A stretch of 64,000 nucleotides of DNA from Oscillospiraceae bacterium (GTDB lineage Bacteria > Bacillota > Clostridia > Oscillospirales > Oscillospiraceae): NCBI GenBank assembly GCA_902801295.1, contig CADCHN010000003.1:1-64000 (forward strand). The letters run 5' to 3'. The number at the start of each line of letters is the position of its first letter. The first letter of the stretch is position 1. The notes beneath the pieces were generated by a model. That model searched no databases, was not told the DNA's origin, and saw nothing but the letters and a program-made list of their open reading frames with translations. A program made the position numbers and the translations under genes. Positions 53,592 through 63,687 of the stretch are shown in pieces.

Positions 53592-54536
53592 ATGAGCCTG
53601 CTTCACAATCTTCCCATCGGCGGCTTCGCCGTAATTGTCATGATCGGTCTGCTGTTTGTCCTGGCTCTGCTGATCCTGTTCTACACCAGCGCCCGCTACC
53701 GCGCGCTGGCGGCGGCGAGCGACGGGAAAGGCGGCTTTCGCAAGGCGCTTCTCGGTGAATTCTCCGCCGCCTATCAGAAATACGGCCGGGACGTGAATAC
53801 CCCGGCCATCATCACCGACGTCATCGGCAAGAAGCTCGGCGGCCTGCTGCTGTGCGAGCGCTTTCTCAATAACGCCGTCTCCCTGTTCGTCACACTCGGC
53901 CTGTTCGGCACCTTTCTGGGTCTGAGCATGTCTGTCTCCTCGCTGACGGAGCTGATCTCCTACTCCAATACCGAGGAGTGGCTGAGCGTGCTCGACAGCG
54001 TCGGCGGCGGCTTAATGAGCGCGCTGGGCGGCATGGGCGTTGCCTTTTACACCTCGCTCGTCGGCGCCGGCTGCTCGATCCTGCTGACGATCCTGCGCAC
54101 GATTTTCAACCCCCAGACCGAGCGCGAGAAGCTCGAGACCCGGCTGGAGCTCTGGCTGGACACCGAGGTGGCGCCGGGTCTTGCGACTGAGGCCGCCCGC
54201 GACGACGCGGATCTCATCAACAACATGATCCACGCGCTCAACAGCTCCGTAGAGGAGATCAAGCGCGCGCTCGGCACGGCGGCGCTCGCCTACGCCGACA
54301 GCACCAAGAATGCCTCCGCCGCGCTCGTGAAGGCGGCCGGCAGCAACAAGGCCGCGCTGGAGCTCTTCGACAAGACCGTCGATAAGTTCAACAGCGGCGT
54401 ACACGACTTCTCCGAGGTCGACTATAATCTGCGCGGCAGCGTCGAGCGCATGGATCTGGCCGTGCGCGACCTGTCCTCCGCGATGCGCGAGATCAACCGC
54501 CGCATGGGCGCCAGCCGGGAAGGAGCCTCGCAATGA
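53592..54536 (+). CDS. MotA/TolQ/ExbB-type proton-channel protein, ZorA-like
   Basis: The 314-residue protein has three membrane helices (about residues 10-31, 95-120 and 145-170) with a cytoplasmic loop between the first two, as in ExbB/TolQ and ZorA. The core is LFVTLGLFGTFLGLSMSVSSL followed by LMSALGGMGVAFYTSLVGAGCSILL, the typical G-L-x-G-T-x-x-G pattern. A helical tail of about 140 residues (172-314) points into the cytoplasm. It is not of flagellar MotA size or layout, and no flagellar gene is nearby. It overlaps the MotB/OmpA-like gene by ATGA, so the two form one ion-driven motor complex. Confidence 0.85.
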   Translation: MSLLHNLPIGGFAVIVMIGLLFVLALLILFYTSARYRALAAASDGKGGFRKALLGEFSAAYQKYGRDVNTPAIITDVIGKKLGGLLLCERFLNNAVSLFVTLGLFGTFLGLSMSVSSLTELISYSNTEEWLSVLDSVGGGLMSALGGMGVAFYTSLVGAGCSILLTILRTIFNPQTEREKLETRLELWLDTEVAPGLATEAARDDADLINNMIHALNSSVEEIKRALGTAALAYADSTKNASAALVKAAGSNKAALELFDKTVDKFNSGVHDFSEVDYNLRGSVERMDLAVRDLSSAMREINRRMGASREGASQ

Positions 54537-55579
54537 GGCGGCGCTTCAGCGGCAGCTCCGCGGGCCTGACCGCATCCTCCCAGGGCGAGCAGGGCTTCTG
54601 GCCCTCCTACGCCGACATGATGTCCGCCGTGGCGCTGATCCTGTTTTTCCTGATGCTGCTCAGCTATATCCAGAATCTCATCACCGGCAACGACCTGCAG
54701 AGCACGCAGGAGGCCCTGGAAAATACGCGCGTCAAGCTCAGCGACACCCAGACCACGCTGAGCGACACGGAACGCGCCCTCTCGGACATGGAGCAGACCC
54801 TCGCCCTCACGCTCAAGGAGGTGGAGGAGGCCGAATCGCAGCTTGACAAGATCACGATCGACCTGGATGAGGCCAAGCTGACCCTCACGCAGCAGCAGAC
54901 GGAGCTGGAGCAGCAGAAGAAGGATCTGGCCGCACAGGACAAGCTTCTGTCCGACCAGGCCGCGCTGATCGGGAAGCAGGAGGACTATCTCAAGGCAGCG
55001 AGCGAGGAGCTGCTTGCCATGCGCAGCCAGATGCAGACCATTGCCGTGCTGCGTCTGTCCATCCTCGAGCAGATCCGCGACAGCTTCGTGCGCGCCACCG
55101 GTGACTCCGGCAAGGTCAGCATCGCGGACAACGGCAACATCATCCTCAATGAGAGCATTCTCTTCGACGTCGGCTCCTCGGAGATCAAAACGGACGCCGA
55201 ACCCTCGCTGGACGAGCTGGTGACGGTGTTCTATAAGTTCCTCTCCGACGACGAAAACGCCAAATACGTGGACAGCATCGTCATCTCCGGCCATACGGAC
55301 AGCACGGGCAGCGACGAATCCAACCGGATTCTGTCCACCGACCGCGCAAACTCCGTCCTGGATTATCTACTCACCAGCGGCAACGGCAAGCTCTCCCGCT
55401 ATGCGGGCTTCTTCTGCGCCGCCGGCTACGGCGAGACGCGCCCCGTCGCCTCCAACGCCACCGTCGCCGGGCGCAGCGCCAACCGCCGCATCGAGATTTC
55501 CATCATTCTCAAGGACGACAGCATCATGGAGATCGTCGAGAGCTATCTTGATCTCGAAGTGCCGTCGAACCCGGGCTGA
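54533..55579 (+). CDS. MotB/ZorB-like protein: membrane helix, long coiled coil, OmpA-like peptidoglycan-binding domain
   Basis: The 348-residue protein has one helix at about residues 27-48 preceded by FWPSYADMMSAV, with Asp28 in the position of the proton-carrying Asp of MotB/ZorB. Residues about 55-165 form an uninterrupted coiled coil. An OmpA-like domain follows (about 195-340): ILFDVGSSEIKTDAEPSLDEL and ISGHTDSTGSDESNRILSTDRANSVLDYLL. It would couple ion flow in the partner to a force on peptidoglycan. A strong terminator follows, and no ZorC, ZorD or ZorE gene is beside it. Confidence 0.88.
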   Translation: MRRRFSGSSAGLTASSQGEQGFWPSYADMMSAVALILFFLMLLSYIQNLITGNDLQSTQEALENTRVKLSDTQTTLSDTERALSDMEQTLALTLKEVEEAESQLDKITIDLDEAKLTLTQQQTELEQQKKDLAAQDKLLSDQAALIGKQEDYLKAASEELLAMRSQMQTIAVLRLSILEQIRDSFVRATGDSGKVSIADNGNIILNESILFDVGSSEIKTDAEPSLDELVTVFYKFLSDDENAKYVDSIVISGHTDSTGSDESNRILSTDRANSVLDYLLTSGNGKLSRYAGFFCAAGYGETRPVASNATVAGRSANRRIEISIILKDDSIMEIVESYLDLEVPSNPG

Positions 55580-55590
55580 GCCGGGCAGCA

Positions 55591-55637
55591 AAAAATGCGC
55601 CGGATTCGTGAAAACACGAATCCGGCGCATTTTTTTA
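55591..55637. terminator. Bidirectional intrinsic terminator
   Basis: A 20-base perfect stem (55591-55610 with 55615-55634), loop AAAA, with A5 and T7 arms. It serves the motor pair and the converging cytidylate kinase-like gene. Confidence 0.93.
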
Positions 55638-55649
55638 TTTCATTGACTG

Positions 55650-56240
55650 TCACCGGGGCAGGGCGTCCAGATAGGCCCGGATCACCTTCACCGCCCCCGC
55701 GGTGCCGACCCGGCTGCTGTCGATCACGAGGTCGTAGTTGCCGGCCTCGCCCCAAACCTGATCGGTGTAGTAGCGGTAATAGCTGGCGCGGTCCTTGTCC
55801 ACCTCGCGGATCAGCTTCCTTGCCTGATCCTCGCTGAGGTGCTTGCGCTCCATGATGGTGCGGATGCGGAAGCTGAGCGGTGCCGCGACAAAGACCCGCA
55901 GCAGCTCCGGCCGGCCGCGCAGCACATAGTCGGCGCAGCGGCCGACGAACACACCCTGATTGTCCTTCGCCAGCGAGCGCACCGCGTCAAACTGCGCGGA
56001 GGCGACCTGCATATTCAGCTGGAACCCGCCGTCCATGCCGCCGAAATGGGACACCGGCATAAAGAAGGCAGACACGCGCTTTTCGTCGTAGTTGTTCAGG
56101 ATTTCCTTGCTGAAGGGTGACTGGGCCGCCGCCTCATCCACGATCTCCTTGTCGTAGCAGGGGATGCTCAGCTCCTGGGCAAGCAGGCGGGCGATATCAT
56201 GGCCGCCGCTGCCGTGCTCTCTTCCGATCGTAATCAGCAT
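55650..56240 (-). CDS. Cytidylate kinase-like family protein
   Basis: The 196-residue protein begins MLITIGREHGSGGHDIARLLA, the P-loop variant of the cytidylate-kinase-like family, and has VFVGRCADYVLRGRPELLRVFVAAP and RIRTIMERKHLSEDQARKLIREVDKDRASYYRYYT. Such proteins are common and poorly studied in Clostridia; a true CMP kinase normally lies elsewhere. The substrate is unknown. The gene has its own promoter and converges on the motor pair terminator. Confidence 0.85.
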   Translation of the reverse strand: MLITIGREHGSGGHDIARLLAQELSIPCYDKEIVDEAAAQSPFSKEILNNYDEKRVSAFFMPVSHFGGMDGGFQLNMQVASAQFDAVRSLAKDNQGVFVGRCADYVLRGRPELLRVFVAAPLSFRIRTIMERKHLSEDQARKLIREVDKDRASYYRYYTDQVWGEAGNYDLVIDSSRVGTAGAVKVIRAYLDALPR

Positions 56241-56303
56241 TCTTTATGCTCCTTTCTTGATTTCTGTGGGGCAGAACCCCGCCGCACGGATTTCTTTTTT
56301 CAT

Positions 56304-56333
56304 ATTTTACCACAGGATGAGCACGGCAATCAA
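56304..56333 (-). promoter_or_regulatory. Sigma-A promoter of the cytidylate kinase-like gene
   Basis: On the minus strand TTGATT (56328-56333), 18-base spacer, TAAAAT (56304-56309). Confidence 0.65.
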
Positions 56334-56382
56334 GACCGAAGGAAAAAAAGTCACCCGCCCGGCATATCTTAGCGATAGACCA

Positions 56383-56390
56383 GGGGGGGG
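56383..56390 (+). repeat. Homopolymeric G8 tract at the start of the flippase gene
   Basis: Eight G in a row followed by TGACTGC and the TTG start form the ribosome-binding region. If the ATG at 56317 were used instead, the tract would lie inside the reading frame. Confidence 0.75.
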
Positions 56391-56397
56391 TGACTGC

Positions 56398-57756
56398 TTG
56401 CGGAAAGAACGTCTGCTGCGCAATACGGCGCTGCTGTCGGCCACGACGCTGCTGATGAGCCTGATCGGCATGGCCTTTCAGGCCTGGCTTGCCGGGCGCA
56501 TCGGCGCTGCCGGCATCGGCCTGTATCAGCTTGTCTGTTCGGTCACGGCCCTGGGCGCGACCTTCGCGATCTCCGGCATCCGCTTTGCCTCCACGCGCCT
56601 CGTTGCCGAGGAACTGGGCGCTGCGCGCGGCGAGGGCGTGCGCGCCGCGATGCGTCGCTGCCTCGGCTACGCCGCGCTGTTCGGTGCGGCGGCCGGGCTG
56701 ATCCTCTGGTTTTGCGCCGTGCCGATCGGAAAAGGCTGGATCGGTGACGGGCGGACGGTTCTCTCCCTGCGTCTGAGCGCCTTCAGCATGCCCTGCATCT
56801 CGCTCTGCGCCTCGATCTCCGGCTATTTCACCGCCTGCGGGCGCCTCGTGCGGCCCACGCTGATCCATCTGGCCGAGCAGCTGATCGGCATCGCGCTGGT
56901 GGCCTGGTTTTTGCACCTTGCCCCGAACGGAAACGTGGAAGCCTGCTGCGCCGCCGTGGTCAGCGGGAGGATGCTCGCGGATCTGGCCTCGCTGCTGATG
57001 CTCTCTCTCGCCTGCCGGGACGACCTGCTGCGGCACTTCCCGATCCGGGCAGCCGGGCGAGGCCAGACGGAGCGCCTGCTGAAAATCGCGCTGCCGCTGG
57101 CCTCCTCGGCCTATGCGCGCAGCGGACTGAGCACCGCGCAGCATCTGCTGGTCCCGCGCGGGCTGCGCGCCTCCGGACAGAGCGCCGACCAGGCTCTGGC
57201 CGGCTACGGCGTCGTGCACGGCATGGCGCTGCCGCTGCTGCTGTTTCCCTCCTGCATCCTCGCCTCCGCCGCGGAACTGATCGTGCCCGAGCTGACGCGG
57301 GAACAGGTGCAGCAGCAGGGACTACGCATCCGGCGAGCGATACGCAAGTTTCTCGGGCTGAGCTTGCTGTTTTCCTGTGCGGTGGCCGCCGTGCTCTTCG
57401 TCTCAGCGCAGCCGCTCGGGCTGCTGATCTTTCACAGCCGGGAGGCCGGGCGCTATATCCGCCTGCTCGCGCCGCTGGTGCCCGTCATGTACACGGACAT
57501 GAGCGTGGACGGCTGCCTCAAGGGCCTGGGCCAGCAGGTTTGGAGCATGGGGATCAACATTGTCGATTCGCTCTCGGGTCTTGGCCTCGTCTGGCTGCTG
57601 CTGCCGCGCTGGGGGCTCGAGGGCTATCTGTTCGTGATCTTCGCCACGGAGACGCTGAACTTCCTGCTCAGTGCCCTGCGTCTCGTCAAAGTATGCCGAT
57701 CATTACCAAAAGCAGAAGCACAAAGGTCGCCAGCACAGCCAGCGCAAACAGCGTAA
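56398..57756 (+). CDS. SpoVB/MATE-like polysaccharide flippase (MOP superfamily)
   Basis: The 452-residue protein has about twelve to fourteen membrane helices and opens RNTALLSATTLLMSLIGMAFQAWLAGRIGAAGIGLYQL, typical of SpoVB and related lipid II/oligosaccharide flippases of Firmicutes; YTDMSVDGCLKGLGQQ near residue 360 is also conserved. It probably moves lipid-linked sugars outward. The start is TTG 56398 with GGGGTGA before it; an in-frame ATG at 56317 has AGG immediately adjacent and is less likely. Its last 71 bases overlap the 3' end of ribU on the other strand. Confidence 0.88.
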   Translation: MRKERLLRNTALLSATTLLMSLIGMAFQAWLAGRIGAAGIGLYQLVCSVTALGATFAISGIRFASTRLVAEELGAARGEGVRAAMRRCLGYAALFGAAAGLILWFCAVPIGKGWIGDGRTVLSLRLSAFSMPCISLCASISGYFTACGRLVRPTLIHLAEQLIGIALVAWFLHLAPNGNVEACCAAVVSGRMLADLASLLMLSLACRDDLLRHFPIRAAGRGQTERLLKIALPLASSAYARSGLSTAQHLLVPRGLRASGQSADQALAGYGVVHGMALPLLLFPSCILASAAELIVPELTREQVQQQGLRIRRAIRKFLGLSLLFSCAVAAVLFVSAQPLGLLIFHSREAGRYIRLLAPLVPVMYTDMSVDGCLKGLGQQVWSMGINIVDSLSGLGLVWLLLPRWGLEGYLFVIFATETLNFLLSALRLVKVCRSLPKAEAQRSPAQPAQTA

Positions 57757-58345
57757 AGCCCAGGCTGAAGCGTCCTTTTTTGCCGCTGCCGGGCTCGACG
57801 AGCTTCGCCTTGCGCAGCGCGGTCACAATGGGCTTATACAACAGCAGCGTGATCGCCGCGTTCAGCCCACCCTTGACGAGGTTGAAGGGCAAAAACACGC
57901 TCGCGAGCATGCCGGCCACGACGGAGCGATCCACGCCCATGTAAAAGGGCGTGATGATGTAGTTCCACAGGACCATCGTCGCCGCCAGCACCACAACGCC
58001 CAGCGCGAGGCCGCCGATGGCGCCCTTCTGCGAGTGTACGCGCCGGTAGATCAGCGCGGCTGGCACCGTAAAGGCACAGGTGGACACCACGTTCATCAAA
58101 AAGCCGTAGGGGCCGGTGGTGCTGATGGTGAGCATTTCGATGAGCGACGTCAGCACCGAGACGAACACGCAGGTCAGCGGCCCGAAGATGAAGCCCGCGA
58201 TAACGATGATCGCGTCCTTCGGCTCATAGCTCAGGAAACCCGCCACATTGGGGATAACCTTGCTGATGAGCACCATGATAAAGGCCACGGCCGTGAACAT
58301 GCCGCAGACGGCCAGATAGCGGGTGGACAGCGTTTGTTTTTTCAT
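57686..58345 (-). CDS. ribU: ECF transporter S component for riboflavin
   Basis: The 219-residue protein has about six membrane helices in the RibU pattern: LAVCGMFTAVAFIMVLISKVIP, then FLSYEPKDAIIVIAGFIFGP with the conserved Y-x-P-K-D block, and GPYGFLMNVVSTCAF. It binds riboflavin and works with the shared EcfA-EcfA'-EcfT module, which is not in the window. The ATG at 58343-58345 has AGGAGTG upstream and follows an FMN riboswitch, which confirms the substrate. A longer frame upstream is the riboswitch read as protein. Confidence 0.95.
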   Translation of the reverse strand: MKKQTLSTRYLAVCGMFTAVAFIMVLISKVIPNVAGFLSYEPKDAIIVIAGFIFGPLTCVFVSVLTSLIEMLTISTTGPYGFLMNVVSTCAFTVPAALIYRRVHSQKGAIGGLALGVVVLAATMVLWNYIITPFYMGVDRSVVAGMLASVFLPFNLVKGGLNAAITLLLYKPIVTALRKAKLVEPGSGKKGRFSLGFTLFALAVLATFVLLLLVMIGIL

Positions 58346-58371
58346 GATTAACCACTCCTGAGATGAATAAT

Positions 58372-58398
58372 CGCCCGGAGAAAACGATTCTCCGGGCG
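58372..58398 (-). terminator. Hairpin in the expression platform of the FMN riboswitch
   Basis: CGCCCGGAGAA pairs with TTCTCCGGGCG. On the minus strand it is followed by ATTATTCATCTC, a poor U tract, then AGGAG and the ATG; it may act as a weak terminator or by affecting ribosome access. Confidence 0.6.
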
Positions 58399-58416
58399 TG
58401 AAAAGGTATGAAAAAG

Positions 58417-58525
58417 AATCCCTCTTCCATCCAGACTCTACTGTCGGTACCGGAATTGCACCGGTTCGTGCCCCGAGGGGCTCGCGGACTGTACCGCCGG
58501 TCGGGAATTTCACCCTGCCCTGAAG
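58417..58525 (-). ncRNA. FMN riboswitch (RFN element)
   Basis: Read on the minus strand this leader has the RFN consensus: AGGGCAGGGTGAAATTCCCG, then ACCGGCGGTACAGTCCGCGAGCC, then ACCGGTGCAATTCCGGTACC, then GACAGTAGAGTCTGGATGG followed by AAGAGG. It precedes ribU, so riboflavin uptake should be repressed when FMN is plentiful. Confidence 0.95.
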
Positions 58526-58537
58526 AATTGCATATAC

Positions 58538-58566
58538 AATATAGCACAGCAGGATGCCTTTGACAA
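58538..58566 (-). promoter_or_regulatory. Sigma-A promoter of the FMN riboswitch-ribU transcript
   Basis: On the minus strand TTGTCA (58561-58566), 17 bases, TATATT (58538-58543), just upstream of the RFN element. Confidence 0.8.
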
Positions 58567-58588
58567 GAGGGGAAAAAGCGATTACAAT
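58560..58588 (+). promoter_or_regulatory. Sigma-A promoter of the SLOG gene
   Basis: Perfect TTGACA (58560-58565), 17 bases, TACAAT (58583-58588). The -35 is the same DNA as the -35 of the opposing ribU promoter. Confidence 0.85.
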
Positions 58589-58617
58589 GGCTATATCATC
58601 ATCTGGGAGAAATGACC

Positions 58618-59115
58618 ATGGATCCATCTGTCAGCTGCTGCTTCACCGGGCACCGGCCGGCCAAGCTCCCCTGGGGCACCAATGAGGACGACCCGCGCTG
58701 CTACGATCTGAAGCAGGAGCTCGCCGCCCGGTTGGAGGGCATTTACGAGGCGGGCTACCGCCATTTTATCTGCGGCATGGCCGCCGGATGCGACCTCTAT
58801 TTTGCCGAAGCGGTGCTCGAGCTGCGACGCCGCTGTCCCGAGGTCACGCTGGAGGCAGCCGTCCCCTGCGACGGGCAGGCGGACGCCTGGCCGATGGAGC
58901 TGAGGGAGCGCTACGAGGCGCTGGTGTCCGCCTGCGACGAGGTGAGCTATGTGCAGCACGCCTACACCCCCGGCTGCATGCAGCGGCGCAATCAATACAT
59001 GGTCGAGCGCTCTTCCCTGCTGCTGGCCTGCTACGACGGGCAGCCCGGCGGCACGATGAACACGATCCTGCAGGCCAGACGCCGCGGCTGCCGGGTTATC
59101 ACAATCGAGATATAA
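58618..59115 (+). CDS. SLOG family protein (DUF1273/YpsA-like)
   Basis: The 165-residue protein has CCFTGHRPAKLPWGTNEDD at the start and FICGMAAGCDLYFAEAVLELR (about residues 49-69), hallmarks of the YpsA/DUF1273 branch of the SLOG (Rossmann-like nucleotide-binding) superfamily, and ends GCRVITIEI. Such proteins are thought to bind nucleotide-derived ligands such as ADP-ribose compounds; the cellular role is unsettled. ATG 58618 has GGGAG eight bases upstream; an ATG six bases earlier is too close to it. Confidence 0.88.
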   Translation: MDPSVSCCFTGHRPAKLPWGTNEDDPRCYDLKQELAARLEGIYEAGYRHFICGMAAGCDLYFAEAVLELRRRCPEVTLEAAVPCDGQADAWPMELRERYEALVSACDEVSYVQHAYTPGCMQRRNQYMVERSSLLLACYDGQPGGTMNTILQARRRGCRVITIEI

Positions 59116-59117
59116 AA

Positions 59118-59157
59118 AACAGAGCATTGCTTTCGCAATGCTCTGTTCTTGTTTTTG
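59118..59157. terminator. Bidirectional intrinsic terminator between the SLOG gene and tuf
   Basis: A 13-base stem AACAGAGCATTGC/GCAATGCTCTGTT with loop TTTC and CTTGTTTTT after it on the plus strand; on the minus strand TTTTTTATA follows, so it also ends the str operon. Confidence 0.9.
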
Positions 59158-59166
59158 TTCAACAGA

Positions 59167-60369
59167 TTACTCGTTGATGGCGATGACAACGCCGGAGCCA
59201 ACGGTACGGCCGCCCTCGCGGATAGCGAAGCGGAGGCCCTTCTCGATGGCGATCGGGGTGATCAGCTCGACGTCCATGTCGACGTTGTCGCCGGGCATGC
59301 ACATCTCAACGCCTTCGGGCAGGGAGATGACGCCGGTCACGTCGGTGGTACGGAAGTAGAACTGGGGACGGTAGTTGTTGAAGAACGGGGTGTGACGGCC
59401 GCCCTCTTCCTTGGACAGGACGTAAACCTGGCCCTTGAACTTGGTGTGGGGGTGGATGCTCTTGGGAGCAGCCAGAACCTGGCCACGCTCCACGGACTTC
59501 TTGTCGATACCACGCAGCAGGCAGCCGACGTTGTCGCCAGCCTCGGCGTACTCGAGGGTCTTGTGGAACATCTCGGTGCCGGTAACGGTGGTCTCAGTGG
59601 ACTCGTCCTTCAGGCCAACGATCTCGACCTTGTCGCCGATCTTCACGCGGCCGCGCTCCACACGACCGGTAACGACAGTGCCGCGGCCGGAGATGGTGAA
59701 GACGTCCTCGATGGGCATCAGGAAGGGCATATCAGCCTTACGGTCGGGAGTGGGGATCCATTCGTCAACAGCGTCCATGAGCTCCTTGATGCAGGCGTAC
59801 TCGGGGGCGTTGGGATCGTTGGACTCGCAGACCAGAGCGTTCAGAGCAGAACCGCGGATGATCGGGGTGTCGTCGCCAGGGAAGCCGTAGAAGTCAAGCA
59901 GCTCGCGGACTTCCATCTCGACCAGCTCGAGAAGCTCTTCGTCGTCAACCTGGTCGCACTTGTTCAGGAAGACCAGGATGGAGGGCACGTTAACCTGACG
60001 GGCCAGCAGCAGGTGCTCGCGGGTCTGGGCCATGGGGCCGTCGGAGGCAGCGATAACGAGGATAGCGCCGTCCATCTGAGCAGCGCCGGTGATCATGTTC
60101 TTGATGTAGTCGGCGTGGCCCGGGCAGTCGACGTGAGCGTAGTGACGCTTCTCGGTCTCATACTCGACGTGAGCGGTGTTGATGGTGATACCGCGCTCTC
60201 TCTCTTCCGGAGCCTTGTCGATGGAAGAGTAGTCGGTGTACTCAGCCTTGCCCTGCAGAGCCAGGTACTTGGTGATGGCAGCGGTCAGAGTGGTCTTGCC
60301 GTGGTCAATATGGCCGATGGTGCCGATGTTGACATGGGGCTTGGTTCTGTTGTACATCTGTTTTGCCAT
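59167..60369 (-). CDS. tuf: Elongation factor Tu
   Basis: The 400-residue GTPase brings aminoacyl-tRNA to the ribosome. G1 GHIDHGKTT (about residues 19-27), G3 DCPGH, G4 NKCD and the C-terminal domains with [13 protein letters not shown] are all typical. It is the last gene of the str operon, 31 bases behind fusA, with AGGAGG before its ATG. Codons are strongly biased, as expected for a highly expressed gene. Confidence 0.99.
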   Translation of the reverse strand: MAKQMYNRTKPHVNIGTIGHIDHGKTTLTAAITKYLALQGKAEYTDYSSIDKAPEERERGITINTAHVEYETEKRHYAHVDCPGHADYIKNMITGAAQMDGAILVIAASDGPMAQTREHLLLARQVNVPSILVFLNKCDQVDDEELLELVEMEVRELLDFYGFPGDDTPIIRGSALNALVCESNDPNAPEYACIKELMDAVDEWIPTPDRKADMPFLMPIEDVFTISGRGTVVTGRVERGRVKIGDKVEIVGLKDESTETTVTGTEMFHKTLEYAEAGDNVGCLLRGIDKKSVERGQVLAAPKSIHPHTKFKGQVYVLSKEEGGRHTPFFNNYRPQFYFRTTDVTGVISLPEGVEMCMPGDNVDMDVELITPIAIEKGLRFAIREGGRTVGSGVVIAINE

Positions 60370-60400
60370 GAGTAGTTCCTCCTAGTAATAATAATGTTTC

Positions 60401-62488
<2,088 letters not shown>

Positions 62489-62509
62489 TGATTGATTCTC
62501 CTGTGAGGA

Positions 62510-62980
62510 TTACCAACGGAAGTGCGCGAAGGCCTTGTTGGCTTCGGCGTTCTTGTGCATATCCTCGCGTTTCTTGACGGATGCGCCGAGATTGTTGCAG
62601 GCATCCATGATTTCGCCGGCGAGACGCTCTTTCATCGTCTTCTCGCCGCGCTTGCGGGAATAGTCCACCAGCCAGCGGAGCGCCAGGGTCTGGCGACGGG
62701 CGGGACGGACTTCGATGGGGACCTGATAGGTCGCGCCGCCGACACGGCGGGCCTTGACCTCCAGGGCGGGCATGATGTTGTTCATCGCTTCGGTGAACGC
62801 ATCAAGGGGTTCCTTACCGGTCTTTTCTTTGATGATGTCAAAGGCATCATAGACGACCTTCTGAGCAACACCCTTCTTGCCGTCGAGCATAACACCGTTG
62901 ATGAGCTTGGTCACCAGAACGCTGTTATATACAGGATCAGGCAAGATTTCTCTTTTGGGAACATTACCTCTTCTGGGCAC
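62510..62980 (-). CDS. rpsG: 30S ribosomal protein S7
   Basis: The 156-residue protein ([19 protein letters not shown]... ending HFRW) binds 16S rRNA and nucleates assembly of the small-subunit head. The GTG at 62978-62980 is the start, since it gives the exact family length and AAGGAGGG is eight bases upstream; an ATG six codons earlier would place that ribosome site inside the coding sequence. Confidence 0.98.
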   Translation of the reverse strand: MPRRGNVPKREILPDPVYNSVLVTKLINGVMLDGKKGVAQKVVYDAFDIIKEKTGKEPLDAFTEAMNNIMPALEVKARRVGGATYQVPIEVRPARRQTLALRWLVDYSRKRGEKTMKERLAGEIMDACNNLGASVKKREDMHKNAEANKAFAHFRW

Positions 62981-63108
62981 GTTGCTTCCCTCCTTCATTA
63001 AAAAATGGAATCACAGGTACTCGAACATATGAAAATGTCCGTTGCGCCCCGAGGTTTATCCACATTTATAGATAAACGACAGGGCAAAATTTGCCGCTGA
63101 AGTTGTGA
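62981..63108 (-). other. rpsL-rpsG intergenic region with a perfect DnaA-box sequence
   Basis: This 128-base gap is long for the str operon. It contains TTATCCACA (63056-63064, plus strand), a perfect match to the DnaA box, inside a small inverted repeat GTTTATC/GATAAAC (63055-63076). No promoter or reading frame was recognised. Confidence 0.6.
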
Positions 63109-63534
63109 TTACTTCTTCTTCGCAGCCTTGGGTCTCTTCGCGCCGTACTTGGAACGGGCCTGCATACGACCGTTGACGCCCTGAGCGTCCAGCGTGCCGC
63201 GGATGATGTGGTAACGGACACCAGGAAGGTCCTTCACACGGCCGCCGCGGATCATAACCACAGAGTGCTCCTGCAGGTTGTGGCCGATACCGGGGATGTA
63301 TGCGGTGACTTCGTAACCATTGGTCAGACGGACACGGGCGATTTTACGCAGAGCGGAGTTCGGCTTCTTCGGGGTGGACGTACGCACGGCGGTGCAGACG
63401 CCTCTCTTCTGAGGAGCGCTCAGGTCGGTCTCCTTGTTCTTCAGGGTGTTCATTCCCTTCTGCAGAGCGGGGGACGTGGACTTGTAGCTGACCTGCTCTC
63501 TGCCTTTCCTTACCAGCTGGTTAAAAGTGGGCAT
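63109..63534 (-). CDS. rpsL: 30S ribosomal protein S12
   Basis: The 141-residue protein has the S12 core: [32 protein letters not shown] (the decoding-site Lys of TPKKPNSA, where streptomycin resistance arises), and [17 protein letters not shown]. It is the first gene of the str operon. ATG 63534 has AAAGGAGG upstream and matches family length. The residues PKKPNSA are wild type. Confidence 0.99.
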   Translation of the reverse strand: MPTFNQLVRKGREQVSYKSTSPALQKGMNTLKNKETDLSAPQKRGVCTAVRTSTPKKPNSALRKIARVRLTNGYEVTAYIPGIGHNLQEHSVVMIRGGRVKDLPGVRYHIIRGTLDAQGVNGRMQARSKYGAKRPKAAKKK

Positions 63535-63566
63535 TGTTTTCCTCCTTTCTTCAGTCATGTTCTATA

Positions 63567-63597
63567 TAAAAAAGCCGCAGAAACGCTGCTTTTTTAT
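63567..63597 (-). promoter_or_regulatory. Terminator-like hairpin in the str operon leader
   Basis: AAAAAAG pairs with CTTTTTT around an imperfect GC stem. On the minus strand it stands about 50 bases after the predicted start and about 33 before rpsL, in a position for transcription attenuation. Confidence 0.5.
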
Positions 63598-63651
63598 CGA
63601 ATTTGCGAGAAACGCGCATTTTTGGGCGCAATGATGCCCCGCAACTATTGG

Positions 63652-63680
63652 ATAATAGCATAGTTCACAAAAATAGTCAA
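63652..63680 (-). promoter_or_regulatory. Sigma-A promoter of the str operon
   Basis: On the minus strand TTGACT (63675-63680), 17 bases, TATTAT (63652-63657), giving a leader of about 110 bases before rpsL. Confidence 0.85.
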
Positions 63681-63687
63681 TGATTTT

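Noticed and set aside
53592..55579. A complete Zorya defence system
   Set aside because: Only ZorA-like and ZorB-like genes are present. The neighbours are galM and a cytidylate kinase-like gene; no ZorC, ZorD helicase or ZorE nuclease was found.
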